DNA of 64,000 nt, from contig NZ_BMXN01000001.1 in assembly GCF_014651775.1 (NCBI RefSeq), positions 1 to 64,000 of the forward strand, read 5' to 3'. The notes beneath the pieces are model-generated. The model ran no database searches. It saw nothing but the letters and a program-made list of their open reading frames with translations, and was not told the DNA's origin. Both the position numbers and the translations under genes were made by a program. The DNA comes from Vreelandella hamiltonii. GTDB taxonomy: Bacteria > Pseudomonadota > Gammaproteobacteria > Pseudomonadales > Halomonadaceae. This document shows, in pieces, positions 38,907 through 48,114 of the stretch (position 1 is the first letter of the stretch; each line of letters opens with the position of its first letter).

Positions 38907-39851
38907 GTGAGCGAGACGCCCAGCGCCGTGCCGGATCAAGACGCGATGCCCTCTACGGTGGAGCCCACCGTAGAGGCCCTTGGGCGCCTGTTCGATGAGC
39001 CCATTACGCAGCTGCCGGAAGATCTCTATATTCCCCCCGAGGCGCTACGGGTCTTCCTGGAAGCGTTCGAGGGGCCGCTGGATCTGCTGCTGTATCTGAT
39101 TCGTCGGCAGAATCTCGACATTCTGAGTATCAACGTGGCGGTGATCACCCATCAGTACATCGAGTACGTGGAGATGATGAAGGCCATGGAGATCGAGCTG
39201 GCCGGTGAGTACCTGTTGATGGCGGCCATGCTGGCCGAGATAAAATCACGCACGCTGCTGCCGCGCCCCCCCAAGGCGGAAGGCGAGGAAGAAGAGGACC
39301 CCCGGGCGGAGCTGATACGCCGCCTGCAGGAGTACGAGCGTCTCAAGGAGGCCGCTGAAGCGCTGGATGCCCTGCCCAGGGTGGGCCGGGACTGGTTCAG
39401 CGTGCAGGCGGGCCTGCCACCGCTGGAAACCCGCGTGATTCACCCCGATGTCGAGCTGGACGAACTGCTGGGCGCGCTGTCGGACATTCTCAAGCGGGCC
39501 GAGCTGGCTCAGGCCCACCAGATCAGCCGAGAGGTGCTCTCGACCCGGGAGCGCATGCTGAAGATCATGGAGCGCTTGCACGAAGATGGCACCCATGGGC
39601 GCTATACCCCCTTCGAAGCGCTGTTCTCCCTGGAGGAGGGGCGGGCGGGGGTCGTCGTGACGTTCATGGCCATTCTGGAGCTGGCCAAGGAGTCGATGAT
39701 CGAAATCGTCCAGAACGCGCCGCTGTCGCCGATCCATGTGCGTGCTCGGCAGGCGGCGCTGGCCGATGAAGACGAGGACCCCTTTGCGCGGGAAAGTGAT
39801 GACCCTGCGGACGAAGAGTCTGCCTTCGAACCTGACGAGGAGTCACGGTGA
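38907..39851 (+). CDS. scpA: segregation and condensation protein A
   Basis: A 314-residue kleisin of the Smc-ScpAB chromosome condensin-like complex. The N-terminal Smc-head-binding helices include FEGPLDLLLYLIRRQNLDIL and the C-terminal winged helix includes RAGVVVTFMAILELAKE. Extra acidic tails occur at both ends. The start is GTG 38907 after AAGGACT. Its stop overlaps the scpB GTG start by 4 nt. Confidence 0.94.
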   Translation: MSETPSAVPDQDAMPSTVEPTVEALGRLFDEPITQLPEDLYIPPEALRVFLEAFEGPLDLLLYLIRRQNLDILSINVAVITHQYIEYVEMMKAMEIELAGEYLLMAAMLAEIKSRTLLPRPPKAEGEEEEDPRAELIRRLQEYERLKEAAEALDALPRVGRDWFSVQAGLPPLETRVIHPDVELDELLGALSDILKRAELAQAHQISREVLSTRERMLKIMERLHEDGTHGRYTPFEALFSLEEGRAGVVVTFMAILELAKESMIEIVQNAPLSPIHVRARQAALADEDEDPFARESDDPADEESAFEPDEESR

Positions 39852-40636
39852 GAGACACCACGTTGGACGATATTGTCGAAGCCGCGCTGCTGGCGGCCGG
39901 AGAACCGCTGCCCGTGGAGCGGCTGGAGACGCTGTTTCTGGAGGATGAGTGCCCGTCTCGCAAGGCGCTGCGCGACGCCCTCGCGCGGTTGGCCCGGCGC
40001 CACGAGGACGGGGCGCTGGAGCTGGTCGAAACGGCCTCGGGCTTTCAGCTGCGCATTCGCCCGCGGCTGTCGCACTGGGTGTCGCGTTTGTGGGATGAGC
40101 GCCCCCAGCGCTACTCCCGTGCCCTGCTGGAAACCCTGGCGCTGATTGCCTATCGCCAGCCGGTGACCCGGGGCGATATCGAGGAAGTGCGGGGCGTCAG
40201 CGTCAGCAGCTCGATCATTCGCACGCTGATGGAGCGGGGCTGGGTACGCATCGTCGGGCACCGCGACGTGCCGGGGCGTCCCGCCGTGTATGCCACGACG
40301 CGCAGCTTTCTGGACGACTTCGGGCTCAAGACGCTGGATGCCTTGCCGCCTATGCACACGCTGGTGGCCGCCGACGAAGAAGCATTGGCTGAGGAACCGC
40401 CCGCTGCGACGCATGTCGCACTGGACGAAGCCGTCGAAACCGTGCAGGATGCGCCACCCCAGCAAGATCAGAACACGTCGGCAGCGAGTGCCGACCCCCA
40501 CGCCGAGACGGCGTTAACCCAGCCGCTGAGCTTTGCCGATCTGGAGGCACGGCTTGCGGCACGTGCCCAGCGTCGAGATGAGGACGCGGGCACGCAGACC
40601 AACGATGTGAGGTCAGACGACCATGAGTCAGAGTAA
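39848..40636 (+). CDS. scpB: segregation and condensation protein B
   Basis: A 262-residue partner of ScpA with two winged-helix domains at about 8-85 and 90-165 ([23 protein letters not shown] is the usual signature). About 85 further residues are acidic and low complexity. The start is GTG 39848 in a GTGA overlap with scpA; the 3' end overlaps rluB by 14 nt, so the three genes form one translational unit. Confidence 0.94.
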   Translation: MRDTTLDDIVEAALLAAGEPLPVERLETLFLEDECPSRKALRDALARLARRHEDGALELVETASGFQLRIRPRLSHWVSRLWDERPQRYSRALLETLALIAYRQPVTRGDIEEVRGVSVSSSIIRTLMERGWVRIVGHRDVPGRPAVYATTRSFLDDFGLKTLDALPPMHTLVAADEEALAEEPPAATHVALDEAVETVQDAPPQQDQNTSAASADPHAETALTQPLSFADLEARLAARAQRRDEDAGTQTNDVRSDDHESE

Positions 40637-41492
40637 CAACACCACGCCGCCTACCAGCGAAAAGCTGCAGAAAGTGCTGGCCCGTGCGGGCCTTGGCTCC
40701 CGCCGTGAAATGGAAACCGCGATTGCCGATGGCCGGGTGAAGGTGAACAGCCAGGTGGCCAAGCTGGGTGACCGCGTGGAAGCCCGCGACAAGGTCAGCT
40801 TCGATGACCGCCCGGTCACGCTGCGCCCGGAAGAAGAAGTGCCGCGTCGGGTCATCATGTACAACAAGCCGGAAGGCGAGCTGTGTACCCGCAAGGACCC
40901 GGAAGGCCGTCGCACGGTCTTCGAGCGTCTGCCGCGCCTGAAAGGCGAGCGCTGGATTGCCATCGGGCGGCTGGATATCAATACCAGCGGCCTGCTGCTG
41001 TTCACCACCGACGGTGAACTGGCCAACCGCTTGATGCACCCCTCCACCCAGGTGGAGCGTGAGTACGCGGTGCGGGTCATGGGCGACGTCAAGCGAGAGC
41101 ATATCGTCGCCATGGTGGATGGCGTCATGCTGGAAGACGGCCCCGCCCGTTTCACCGACGTGCAGGAGTTTGGTGGCGAAGGCATCAACACCTGGTTCCA
41201 CGTGGTGATTCTGGAAGGCCGCAACCGCGAAGTGCGCCGCTTGTGGGAGTCCCAGGGGCTCACCGTCAGCCGCCTGAAGCGCGTGCGCTACGGTAATATC
41301 TTCCTCGACAAGCGTGCCAAGGCGGGCGAGTGGGTAGAGCTTTCCCAGGATGAAGTCGACGATCTGGCGACCCTGGCCCACCTGGAAACCCGCAAGGTGC
41401 CCGAGCTGACGCCGGACGAGAAAAACCGCTGGAGTCGCGACAAGCACAAGCGTCGCCCGGTTCAGGCCATGCGCAAGCCCAAGCGTCGTTAA
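40623..41492 (+). CDS. rluB: 23S rRNA pseudouridine(2605) synthase RluB
   Basis: A 289-residue RsuA-family pseudouridine synthase. The N-terminal S4 domain ([18 protein letters not shown], about 14-75) binds rRNA and the catalytic aspartate lies in [29 protein letters not shown] is the RsuA/RluB/E/F subfamily signature. The C-terminal tail is strongly basic ([16 protein letters not shown]). Placement after scpAB favours RluB over RluE or RluF. Confidence 0.92.
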   Translation: MSQSNNTTPPTSEKLQKVLARAGLGSRREMETAIADGRVKVNSQVAKLGDRVEARDKVSFDDRPVTLRPEEEVPRRVIMYNKPEGELCTRKDPEGRRTVFERLPRLKGERWIAIGRLDINTSGLLLFTTDGELANRLMHPSTQVEREYAVRVMGDVKREHIVAMVDGVMLEDGPARFTDVQEFGGEGINTWFHVVILEGRNREVRRLWESQGLTVSRLKRVRYGNIFLDKRAKAGEWVELSQDEVDDLATLAHLETRKVPELTPDEKNRWSRDKHKRRPVQAMRKPKRR

Positions 41493-41502
41493 GCGATGCT
41501 CG

Positions 41503-41542
41503 CCGCGCGGTGTGGGGACACCGAGCACCGCGCGGTTTTTTT
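41503..41542 (+). terminator. intrinsic terminator of scpAB-rluB
   Basis: CCGCGCGGTG pairs with CACCGCGCGG around a 13-nt loop, followed by seven T. Confidence 0.93.
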
Positions 41543-41562
41543 AGACGAAAGACAAAAAAGGC

Positions 41563-41591
41563 TTGCTATTGTCGGGTGTGATCCGTACTAT
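41563..41591 (+). promoter_or_regulatory. sigma-70 promoter of the tRNA-Lys pair
   Basis: TTGCTA and TACTAT are separated by 17 bp. A GC-containing stretch lies just downstream of the -10, and the tRNA begins 17 nt after it. Confidence 0.6.
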
Positions 41592-41607
41592 ATGCATCCG
41601 TTCGGAC

Positions 41608-41683
41608 GGGTCGTTAGCTCAGTTGGTAGAGCAGTTGACTTTTAATCAATTGGTCGTAGGTTCGAATCCTACACGACCCACCA
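41608..41683 (+). tRNA. tRNA-Lys (anticodon UUU), copy 1
   Basis: A 76-nt cloverleaf with encoded CCA. The acceptor stem GGGTCGT/ACGACCC, D arm GCTCAGTTGGTAGAGC, anticodon stem GTTGA/TCAAT around CTTTTAA, and T arm GTAGGTTCGAATCCTAC are all intact. Anticodon TTT. The sequence is identical to the second copy 85 bp downstream. Confidence 0.98.
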
Positions 41684-41768
41684 TTCGAACAGCGGCGATG
41701 TTACCAAGTGATACACTACGGTAACGCCGTACAGAGCGGCGAAAGCCCTCAGAAAAGCAGCAGGATTT

Positions 41769-41844
41769 GGGTCGTTAGCTCAGTTGGTAGAGCAGTTGAC
41801 TTTTAATCAATTGGTCGTAGGTTCGAATCCTACACGACCCACCA
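41769..41844 (+). tRNA. tRNA-Lys (anticodon UUU), copy 2
   Basis: Identical over all 76 nt to the copy at 41608-41683, including the encoded CCA. There is no separate clear promoter in the 85-bp spacer, so both are probably cut from one transcript, which ends at the hairpin directly downstream. Confidence 0.98.
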
Positions 41845-41849
41845 AATTC

Positions 41850-41883
41850 AACGCCCCTGGTAGCTTGCTGCCAGGGGCGTTCT
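41850..41883 (+). terminator. terminator after tRNA-Lys pair
   Basis: The perfect stem AACGCCCCTGG/CCAGGGGCGTT has loop TAGCTTGCTG and is followed by TTCTG, beginning 5 bp after the second tRNA. Confidence 0.75.
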
Positions 41884-42037
41884 GCTATGCGCGTTCTGCC
41901 CTGGCGATGGGCAGGGTGCATCGGCAAACCGTGCCGCACTGCAGCGTGCGGTTCTGCTTGCAGCAGGCAATACTTGTCCACCACAATGGACCTGTAACGA
42001 TGTGTGGATTTGGCTGTCGATCATGCTCGGCAGCGCT

Positions 42038-42138
42038 GGCCCGCAATAGCAGGCCAGATCGGCAACCGGCGAGTGCGACAGACGCAGCGGCCAGTTGCCC
42101 CGAGGGCGGCGCATGCGGAGCGCATACGTCGCAACTGG
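42038..42138 (+). promoter_or_regulatory. structured leader upstream of nadA
   Basis: The 298-bp gap 41884-42181 has no credible gene. It holds CTGGCC/GGCCAG (42038-42059) and a long-range 8-bp pair CCAGTTGC (42091-42098) with GCAACTGG (42131-42138). This could be a folded 5' untranslated region. I recognise no known riboswitch. Confidence 0.35.
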
Positions 42139-42181
42139 TGTTTAACGGGGGGATTCCCTGTTCGTCACAGTGGTAGACACG

Positions 42182-43210
42182 ATGACTATTCTGACTTCTC
42201 AAGTGGCGCTGGAGGCACCGCTTCCAAGCCCGTACTGCCCAACGCGCATCCCGGCGGAAGACGAAGCCCGCGTGGCCGAGATCAAACAGCTGCTCAAGGC
42301 CCACAACGCCGTTCTGGTGGCGCACTACTATACCGATGATGCCATTCAACAGCTGGCCGAAGAGACCGGTGGCTGTGTGGCAGACTCCCTCGAAATGGCC
42401 CGGTTTGGCGCTCGCCACGACGCCACTACTCTGGTGGTGGCCGGGGTACGCTTCATGGGTGAGACGGCCAAGATCCTCTCCCCGGAAAAGCGGGTGCTGA
42501 TGCCCACCCTGGAGGCCACCTGCTCACTGGATATCGGCTGCCCCATCGACGAATTCAGCGCGTTCTGCGATGCCCACCCGGATCGCACGGTGGTGGTCTA
42601 CGCCAACACTTCGGCGGCCGTCAAGGCGCGTGCCGACTGGGTCGTGACCTCCTCGATCGCCATCGAGGTGATCGAGCACCTGCAGGCCAACGGGGAAAAA
42701 ATTCTCTGGGCTCCCGACAAGCATCTGGGGGGCTACATCCAGAAAAAAACCGGCGCCGACATGCTGATGTGGGATGGTGCCTGCATCGTCCATGAGGAGT
42801 TCAAGGCCAAGGGTATCGAGGACCTGAAACGCCTGTACCCCGAGGCGGCCGTGCTGGTGCACCCGGAGTCGCCGGAGGCGGTCGTCAAGCTCGCCGATGT
42901 GGCCGGTTCGACCTCTCAATTGATCAAGGCGGCGCAAACGCTGCCCAACGACAAGCTGATCGTGGCCACCGACCGCGGCATCTTCTTCAAGATGCAGCAG
43001 GCCGTGCCGGGCAAGACGCTGTTCGAAGCGCCGACCGCAGGCAATGGGGCCACCTGCCGTAGCTGTGCCCACTGCCCGTGGATGGCGATGAACGCGCTGG
43101 ATAACCTGGCGGGCGCGCTGCGCGAAGGCAGCGGCGAAATTTTCGTCGATGCGGCCTTGCGTCAGCAGGCGCTCAAGCCGCTGGAGCGGATGCTTAACTT
43201 CAACGCATAG
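42182..43210 (+). CDS. nadA: quinolinate synthase A
   Basis: A 342-residue 4Fe-4S enzyme condensing iminoaspartate with dihydroxyacetone phosphate to quinolinate in NAD synthesis. The three cluster cysteines are in [20 protein letters not shown] and [23 protein letters not shown] and HPESPEAVV are also typical. ATG 42182 is preferred to GTG 42170, although neither has a strong ribosome site. nadC, the next pathway step, is about 8 kb away in the same window. Confidence 0.95.
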   Translation: MTILTSQVALEAPLPSPYCPTRIPAEDEARVAEIKQLLKAHNAVLVAHYYTDDAIQQLAEETGGCVADSLEMARFGARHDATTLVVAGVRFMGETAKILSPEKRVLMPTLEATCSLDIGCPIDEFSAFCDAHPDRTVVVYANTSAAVKARADWVVTSSIAIEVIEHLQANGEKILWAPDKHLGGYIQKKTGADMLMWDGACIVHEEFKAKGIEDLKRLYPEAAVLVHPESPEAVVKLADVAGSTSQLIKAAQTLPNDKLIVATDRGIFFKMQQAVPGKTLFEAPTAGNGATCRSCAHCPWMAMNALDNLAGALREGSGEIFVDAALRQQALKPLERMLNFNA

Positions 43211-43231
43211 GCTCTGTCTGGCGTGAATGCA

Positions 43232-43263
43232 CAAGGCCCGGCGCCCTTTGGCGCCGGGCCTTG
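43232..43263. terminator. bidirectional terminator between nadA and bepA
   Basis: A perfect 14-bp stem CAAGGCCCGGCGCC/GGCGCCGGGCCTTG around CTTT sits between the convergent genes. The T-run is short on both strands. Confidence 0.8.
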
Positions 43264-43297
43264 TCGTATTTGGCTGGGCGGTGGCTGGGCAGCGCGG

Positions 43298-44758
43298 CTA
43301 AAACCTTTCCAGCGCCTCTCGGTATTCGATGAACGCCTCGCGGCGCTGCTCGATGCGCGCCAGTGCCTGCTGGTCGTTCTCCTGCTGGGCAGCATCTCGG
43401 GCGATGCCCAGTTGGCGAATACCGCTATCCATTCGGCCGGTGAGCTGCAAATGCTCGGCGCGGGCCAGGTGCCCCCAGGCATTGTGGCCACTGCGGCCAG
43501 CCGCTTCCGCCAGCAGGTTGAACCCCTGAGGGTTGTCCGGGTGGCGCGCCGTGACCTCTCGCAACAGCGTGTAGGCTGCCTGGGGGTCGCGCTGCAGCTG
43601 CGCTTCTGCCAGGGTGAGCTGGGCGGGTAGGTAGTTGGGCATCAGTCGCAGCAGTCGCTGACTGCGCTGGATGGCATCGTCGTAGCGCTGGGCCTGCAGG
43701 GCTACCTGGGCGGCCGAGGCGGGCAGCATGGCGTAATCCGGCAGCTCGCTGGCCAGCCGATCCAGGGTCTGGAGCGCCTGATCGGTCTGGCCGTTTTGCG
43801 CATCGATCAGGGCCGAGACGTAGCGCAGGGCGGGCTCCTCGGCGCCCTCTTGCGTGAGGCGAGAAGCTGCTTGTTGAGGGCTGTTACGATGAATGCTGAG
43901 CAGTGCCCGGGCGCGCATCATGTCGTACAGCGTGTCGCTGGTATAACGGTTGGCGACGCTGAGCTGTGCTGCCCGTGCCTGAGCATCGCTCAAGCGGCTG
44001 TCGGAGACCGGGTGGGTCAGCAGAAATTCCGGGGGCGTGCCGCCCTGCAGGCGCGCCATGCGCTGCATGGCGCCAAACATGCGCACCATGGCTTCGGGGT
44101 CGTAACCGGCGGCGGCCATGGCTTGCAGGCCCACACGGTCGGCTTCCTGCTCGAAGCGCCGCGAGTAGCTGAGCTGGTCCTGAATCAGCGCCGCCTGGGA
44201 GCCCATGGCGGTGGCGATACCGGCATCGCCACCGCCGCTGGCGGCAATCAGCATGCCCGCCAGCATGGCGGCCATGGCGGGCAGTTGCGTCTGTTCTGCC
44301 CTGGCGCTGCCGCGCGCAAAGTGGCGCTGGGAGAGGTGTCCCAGCTCGTGGGCGATGACGGAAATGAAGGCGCCTTCATCCTCGGCAAAGGCAAACAGCC
44401 CCGAGTTGATGCCTACCACGCCACCGGGCACGGCAAAGGCGTTGAGCGAGCGGTTATCGACCATTACCGTGGTCGTCTGCAGATTGCCCAGCTGGCTATG
44501 GGGCGCCAGCCTGGCCACCAGGCTTTCCAGGTAGTCGTTGACGATGGGGTCCTGCCACTGGGGTGCATGGGCCCTGAACTGGCGCAGCCAGGCACGGCCC
44601 AGGCGATACTCCTCGTTGCTCACCGAGGTAGAGGCCCCCCCCAAAGTGGGCAACTGGTAGCTGTCGGTGCTATGCGCTGGCGCGCTGAGGCCAGCAGTGC
44701 CCAGCAGCAGGGCCAGTACGCAGGCCAGGCGTGGCGTAGCAGTCTTAAGGTGCGCCAT
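43298..44758 (-). CDS. bepA: periplasmic M48 metalloprotease/chaperone BepA
   Basis: A 486-residue periplasmic protein: signal peptide (LACVLALLLGTAGLSAPAHS), M48 protease domain with zinc motif VIAHELGHLSQRH and third ligand in EQEADRVGLQAMA, and a C-terminal TPR region (about 310-480). It matches BepA (YfgC), which degrades or matures stalled LptD and Bam substrates at the outer membrane. ATG 44758 has GAGGGA upstream; the 74 extra codons to 44980 have no family counterpart. It is divergent from a tusA-family gene, as in many gammaproteobacteria. Confidence 0.93.
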   Translation of the reverse strand: MAHLKTATPRLACVLALLLGTAGLSAPAHSTDSYQLPTLGGASTSVSNEEYRLGRAWLRQFRAHAPQWQDPIVNDYLESLVARLAPHSQLGNLQTTTVMVDNRSLNAFAVPGGVVGINSGLFAFAEDEGAFISVIAHELGHLSQRHFARGSARAEQTQLPAMAAMLAGMLIAASGGGDAGIATAMGSQAALIQDQLSYSRRFEQEADRVGLQAMAAAGYDPEAMVRMFGAMQRMARLQGGTPPEFLLTHPVSDSRLSDAQARAAQLSVANRYTSDTLYDMMRARALLSIHRNSPQQAASRLTQEGAEEPALRYVSALIDAQNGQTDQALQTLDRLASELPDYAMLPASAAQVALQAQRYDDAIQRSQRLLRLMPNYLPAQLTLAEAQLQRDPQAAYTLLREVTARHPDNPQGFNLLAEAAGRSGHNAWGHLARAEHLQLTGRMDSGIRQLGIARDAAQQENDQQALARIEQRREAFIEYREALERF

Positions 44759-44961
44759 GGCATCCCTCGTGGTGGTTGGTTGCTGCAGTTGTTGCAAATG
44801 CGTCGCTGCAAACACAGCGTGTGACATTGATTCGGGCAAGGAAGTGCCGTTAAATCGAGTCAGGTTGGTCATCGTCCGAACAGTGTATGCAACAATACGG
44901 CGGTTATGTAGCGATGAACTGTTTTCGTCATGTGTGATAGCGCTTTCACAAGGGAGAGGGT

Positions 44962-45240
44962 ATGTCTGAGCAAATAGCATCCGCGCTGGCCGAGGGGGTG
45001 CAGCCCGATGCGGTACTGGACGCTACCGGGCTGCACTGCCCGTTGCCGCTGTTGAAAGCCAAGCAGGCGCTGGCTGGCTTGTCTGCCGGGCAGCTGCTGG
45101 AGATTCGTGCCACCGATGCGGGCTCCTGGCGCGACGTCGCTTCCTTCGCCGAGCTGAGTGACCATCGGTTGGAAGCCAGAGCCCAGCAGGGCGAGATCTA
45201 CGTGTTCTGGCTACGCAAAGCCGGGGTGGCTTGCTCATGA
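44962..45240 (+). CDS. TusA/SirA-family sulfurtransferase
   Basis: A 92-residue protein with the family motif DATGLHCPLPLLKAKQAL, in which the CPLP cysteine would carry a persulfide. The second half EIRATDAGSWRDVASF is usual. It lies between bepA and perM and overlaps perM by 4 nt (ATGA), a conserved arrangement for this TusA-like paralogue. It may not be the tRNA 2-thiolation TusA, so no symbol is given. Confidence 0.88.
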   Translation: MSEQIASALAEGVQPDAVLDATGLHCPLPLLKAKQALAGLSAGQLLEIRATDAGSWRDVASFAELSDHRLEARAQQGEIYVFWLRKAGVACS

Positions 45241-46337
45241 CCATGCGCGCCATTCTCAGGAGCTGGATCGAACGCTATTTTTCCGATGAAGAAGCACTGG
45301 TTCTGCTGGTGGTGCTGATCGCAGGGTTGGCGGCCATCATCATGTTTGGACGCATGCTGGCGCCGTTCTTCACCTCATTGGTGCTGGCGTTTTTGCTGCA
45401 GGGGCTGGTCAACGGGCTGACTCGGCGAGGTGTGCCTCACCTGTTGGCGGTCATCATCGTGTTCGTGGCCTTCGTCAGCGTGTTGCTGACCATGGCGTTC
45501 ATCCTGATGCCGTTGATATGGAACCAGCTGGTGGGGCTGGTGCAGGAGACGCCACGCATGTTTGCCACGGCGCAGATATGGCTGGATGAGCTGCAGGCGC
45601 GCTTCCCCAACCTGATCACGCCTGATCAGATGCAGAGCTGGATCGGGGTGGCCGGACGCGAGATCAGCCAGGTAGGGCAGCGCGCCTTGACACTGTCGCT
45701 GTCGTCGCTGGGTAACGTGATGTCGCTGATCATTTATCTGGTGCTGGTGCCCATTCTGGTGTTTTTCATGCTCAAGGATCGCGAGGCGCTGGTGGGGTTT
45801 GCGCTCTCGCTGCTCCCGCAAAAGCGCTCTCTGTTGACGCGTATCTGGCAGGAAATGGATCGCCAGATCGCCAACTACATCCGTGGCAAGGCCATCGAAA
45901 TCGTCATTGTCGGTACGGTCTCGTACCTGACCTTTGCCTTGTTTGGGCTGCCTTATACGGCGCTGTTGGCCGTGCTGGTGGGCTTTTCCGTGCTGGTGCC
46001 TTACATCGGTGCTGCGGTGGCCACCATTCCCGTGGCGGCGGTGGCGGTCTTCCACTTCGGCGTGAGCGAGCAGTTTGCCTACGTGCTGCTGGCCTACGGC
46101 ATCATCCAGGCCCTGGATGGCAACGTGCTGGCGCCGGTGCTGTTTTCCGAGACCAATAACATCCACCCGGTCTCGATCATCGTGGCCGTGCTGTTCTTTG
46201 GCGGCATCTGGGGGTTTTGGGGGGTCTTTTTCGCCATTCCGTTGGCGACTCTGCTCAAGGCGCTGGTCTTTGCCTGGCCCAGAGGGCTGGAGGAGCATCA
46301 GGAGCTGCGTGAGCAGATAGAGCTGAAGGCCGATTGA
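45237..46337 (+). CDS. perM: AI-2E family transporter PerM
   Basis: A 366-residue inner-membrane protein with about eight hydrophobic helices. The long paired N-terminal helices, the LIPQMW-like amphipathic centre, and LVGFSVLVPYIGAAVATIPV plus GNVLAPVLFSE near the C-terminus are typical of the AI-2E (UPF0118) family. PerM orthologues lie beside bepA and the tusA-like gene. The transported molecule is not settled; sodium/proton exchange has been shown for some relatives. ATG 45237 overlaps the upstream stop. Confidence 0.9.
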   Translation: MTMRAILRSWIERYFSDEEALVLLVVLIAGLAAIIMFGRMLAPFFTSLVLAFLLQGLVNGLTRRGVPHLLAVIIVFVAFVSVLLTMAFILMPLIWNQLVGLVQETPRMFATAQIWLDELQARFPNLITPDQMQSWIGVAGREISQVGQRALTLSLSSLGNVMSLIIYLVLVPILVFFMLKDREALVGFALSLLPQKRSLLTRIWQEMDRQIANYIRGKAIEIVIVGTVSYLTFALFGLPYTALLAVLVGFSVLVPYIGAAVATIPVAAVAVFHFGVSEQFAYVLLAYGIIQALDGNVLAPVLFSETNNIHPVSIIVAVLFFGGIWGFWGVFFAIPLATLLKALVFAWPRGLEEHQELREQIELKAD

Positions 46338-46403
46338 CGAGGGCTTGCCAAGTGGCACCGGATGCTGTCCCGGTGCCATGGCTCAACGAGCCTTCAGGGC
46401 CGG

Positions 46404-46877
46404 TTATTCGGCATGCAGTGCTTGAGCTGCTGCCAGCACCTCTTCCGCATGACCGGGCACCTTGACGCCACGCCACGCTTTGGCCAGCTTGCCGTCCTTG
46501 TCGATGAGAAACGTGCTGCGCTCGACGCCCAGGTGCTCCTTGCCGTACATCTTCTTCAGCTTGATGACGTCAAACAGCTGACAGACCGCTTCGTCCTTGT
46601 CCGAGATCAGCGCAAAATTGAAGTCCTGCTTCGCCTTGAAATTCTCCTGGGCGCGCAGGCCGTCTCGAGAAATGCCGATGACCACGGTGTTCGCGGCATC
46701 GAAGGCCGCCTTGCGATCACGAAAGTCGCCGCCTTCGGTGGTGCAGCCCGGTGTGCTGGCCTTGGGATAGAAAAATATCACCACCTGCTGGCCGCGCAGT
46801 TCGGACAGCGTAATGGTGGTGTCGCCAGTGGCGCTGGCCGAAAAGTCGGGAACGGGTTGGCCGATTTCGAGTGACAT
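46404..46877 (-). CDS. bcp: thioredoxin-dependent thiol peroxidase (Bcp/PrxQ)
   Basis: A 157-residue peroxiredoxin that reduces hydroperoxides. The peroxidatic cysteine is C45 in PKASTPGCTTEG. Residue 50, the resolving cysteine in E. coli Bcp, is Gly here, so this is a one-cysteine-type member or uses another partner thiol. It is divergent from dapA and convergent with perM. Confidence 0.93.
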   Translation of the reverse strand: MSLEIGQPVPDFSASATGDTTITLSELRGQQVVIFFYPKASTPGCTTEGGDFRDRKAAFDAANTVVIGISRDGLRAQENFKAKQDFNFALISDKDEAVCQLFDVIKLKKMYGKEHLGVERSTFLIDKDGKLAKAWRGVKVPGHAEEVLAAAQALHAE

Positions 46878-47146
46878 ACAAGCTCCTCACAGATAGGGGT
46901 TCACCAAGATTACACGCATGCGCCGCCGTGCTGTCAAAGCGAATCGTTCTGGTTTGGCAAGTCTCGGTGGTAAACTCTACGTGCTTTACGCTGTACAGGC
47001 TCGAATCGCCTGAGTACCATTTGCTTTTTACAGGCGGGGTCATCGTGTCCTTCGAGGTATCCGCGCCGCGTCTTTTACTCGATCATTGACCATGCCACCC
47101 CGCTTGGCCGGTCGAGCTCCACTTTTTGCAGGTGAGGAAAATACGG

Positions 47147-48031
47147 ATGATCACAGGCAGCATTGTCGCCTTGGCGACCCCGATGAAGGTCAATGGCGAC
47201 ATCGACTGGGAGGCGCTTCGTCGCCTGGTGAACTTCCATCTCGAGAACGGCACCGACGCTATCGTGGCCGCGGGCACCACCGGTGAGCCCACCACCATGT
47301 CGTTTGCCGAGCACTTCGATGTGATCCGCAGCGTCGTGGAAGAGGTCAATGGGCGTATCCCGGTCATTGCCGGTACCGGCGCGAATGCCACCTCCGAAGC
47401 GGTCGAGCTGGCGCGCTATGCCAGCGAAGTAGGCGCCGACTACTGCCTCTCCGTGTGCCCTTACTACAACAAGCCTACTCAGGAAGGCCTGTACCAGCAC
47501 TTCAAGGCGGTGGCCAAGGGCAGCAAACTGCCGGTCATTCTTTATAACGTGCCGGGGCGCACCTGCTCGGATCTCTACAACGAAACCGTGATTCGCCTGG
47601 CCGAGGTGGACAACATCATCGGCTTGAAGGATGCCACCGGGAACCTTGAGCGCGCCGAGGATCTAATCTCTCGCCTGAAAGGCAGCGGCTTCATGCTCTA
47701 CTCCGGTGACGATGCCACGGCCTGTGATTTCATGCTGATGGGCGGACATGGCGACATTTCGGTCACCGCCAATGTGGCGCCCAAGGCGATGCACGAGCTG
47801 TGTGTCGCCGCGGTGGCGGGGGATGCCGACAAGGCCCATCAGATCAATACGCGCCTGATGCCGCTGCATACCAATCTGGGTATCGAGTCCAACCCGATCC
47901 CCGTCAAATGGGCCCTGAACCGTATGGGGTACATGGAGCAGGGCATTCGCCTGCCGCTGACCTGGCTGTCCGAAAAGTATCACGGTACGGTAAACGAAGC
48001 GCTGCAACTGGCGGGTGTGATCAAGGAGTAA
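47147..48031 (+). CDS. dapA: 4-hydroxy-tetrahydrodipicolinate synthase
   Basis: A 294-residue aldolase of the lysine/diaminopimelate pathway joining pyruvate and aspartate semialdehyde. The Schiff-base lysine is K161 in GLKDATGN; T44, Y107, Y133 and R138 occupy the catalytic-triad and gate positions with E. coli numbering. GAGG lies nine nucleotides before ATG 47147, which is preferred over the longer frame. It is followed by bamC and purC, as in E. coli. Confidence 0.96.
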   Translation: MITGSIVALATPMKVNGDIDWEALRRLVNFHLENGTDAIVAAGTTGEPTTMSFAEHFDVIRSVVEEVNGRIPVIAGTGANATSEAVELARYASEVGADYCLSVCPYYNKPTQEGLYQHFKAVAKGSKLPVILYNVPGRTCSDLYNETVIRLAEVDNIIGLKDATGNLERAEDLISRLKGSGFMLYSGDDATACDFMLMGGHGDISVTANVAPKAMHELCVAAVAGDADKAHQINTRLMPLHTNLGIESNPIPVKWALNRMGYMEQGIRLPLTWLSEKYHGTVNEALQLAGVIKE

Positions 48032-48114
48032 CCCCAGGCGCTGCGAACGCATTTGCTACCCGGTGACAACGTGCCTTGCCGGGTAAATGACCTGTTGACT
48101 GTTAAGGTGGCTTG

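Noticed and set aside
40350-41528. 392-codon minus-strand frame opposite scpB/rluB
   Set aside because: It lies antisense to overlapping conserved genes and crosses the rluB terminator.
41784-42176. 130-codon plus frame in the tRNA/nadA gap
   Set aside because: It starts inside tRNA-Lys copy 2, and its peptide is Cys/Arg-rich without any domain.
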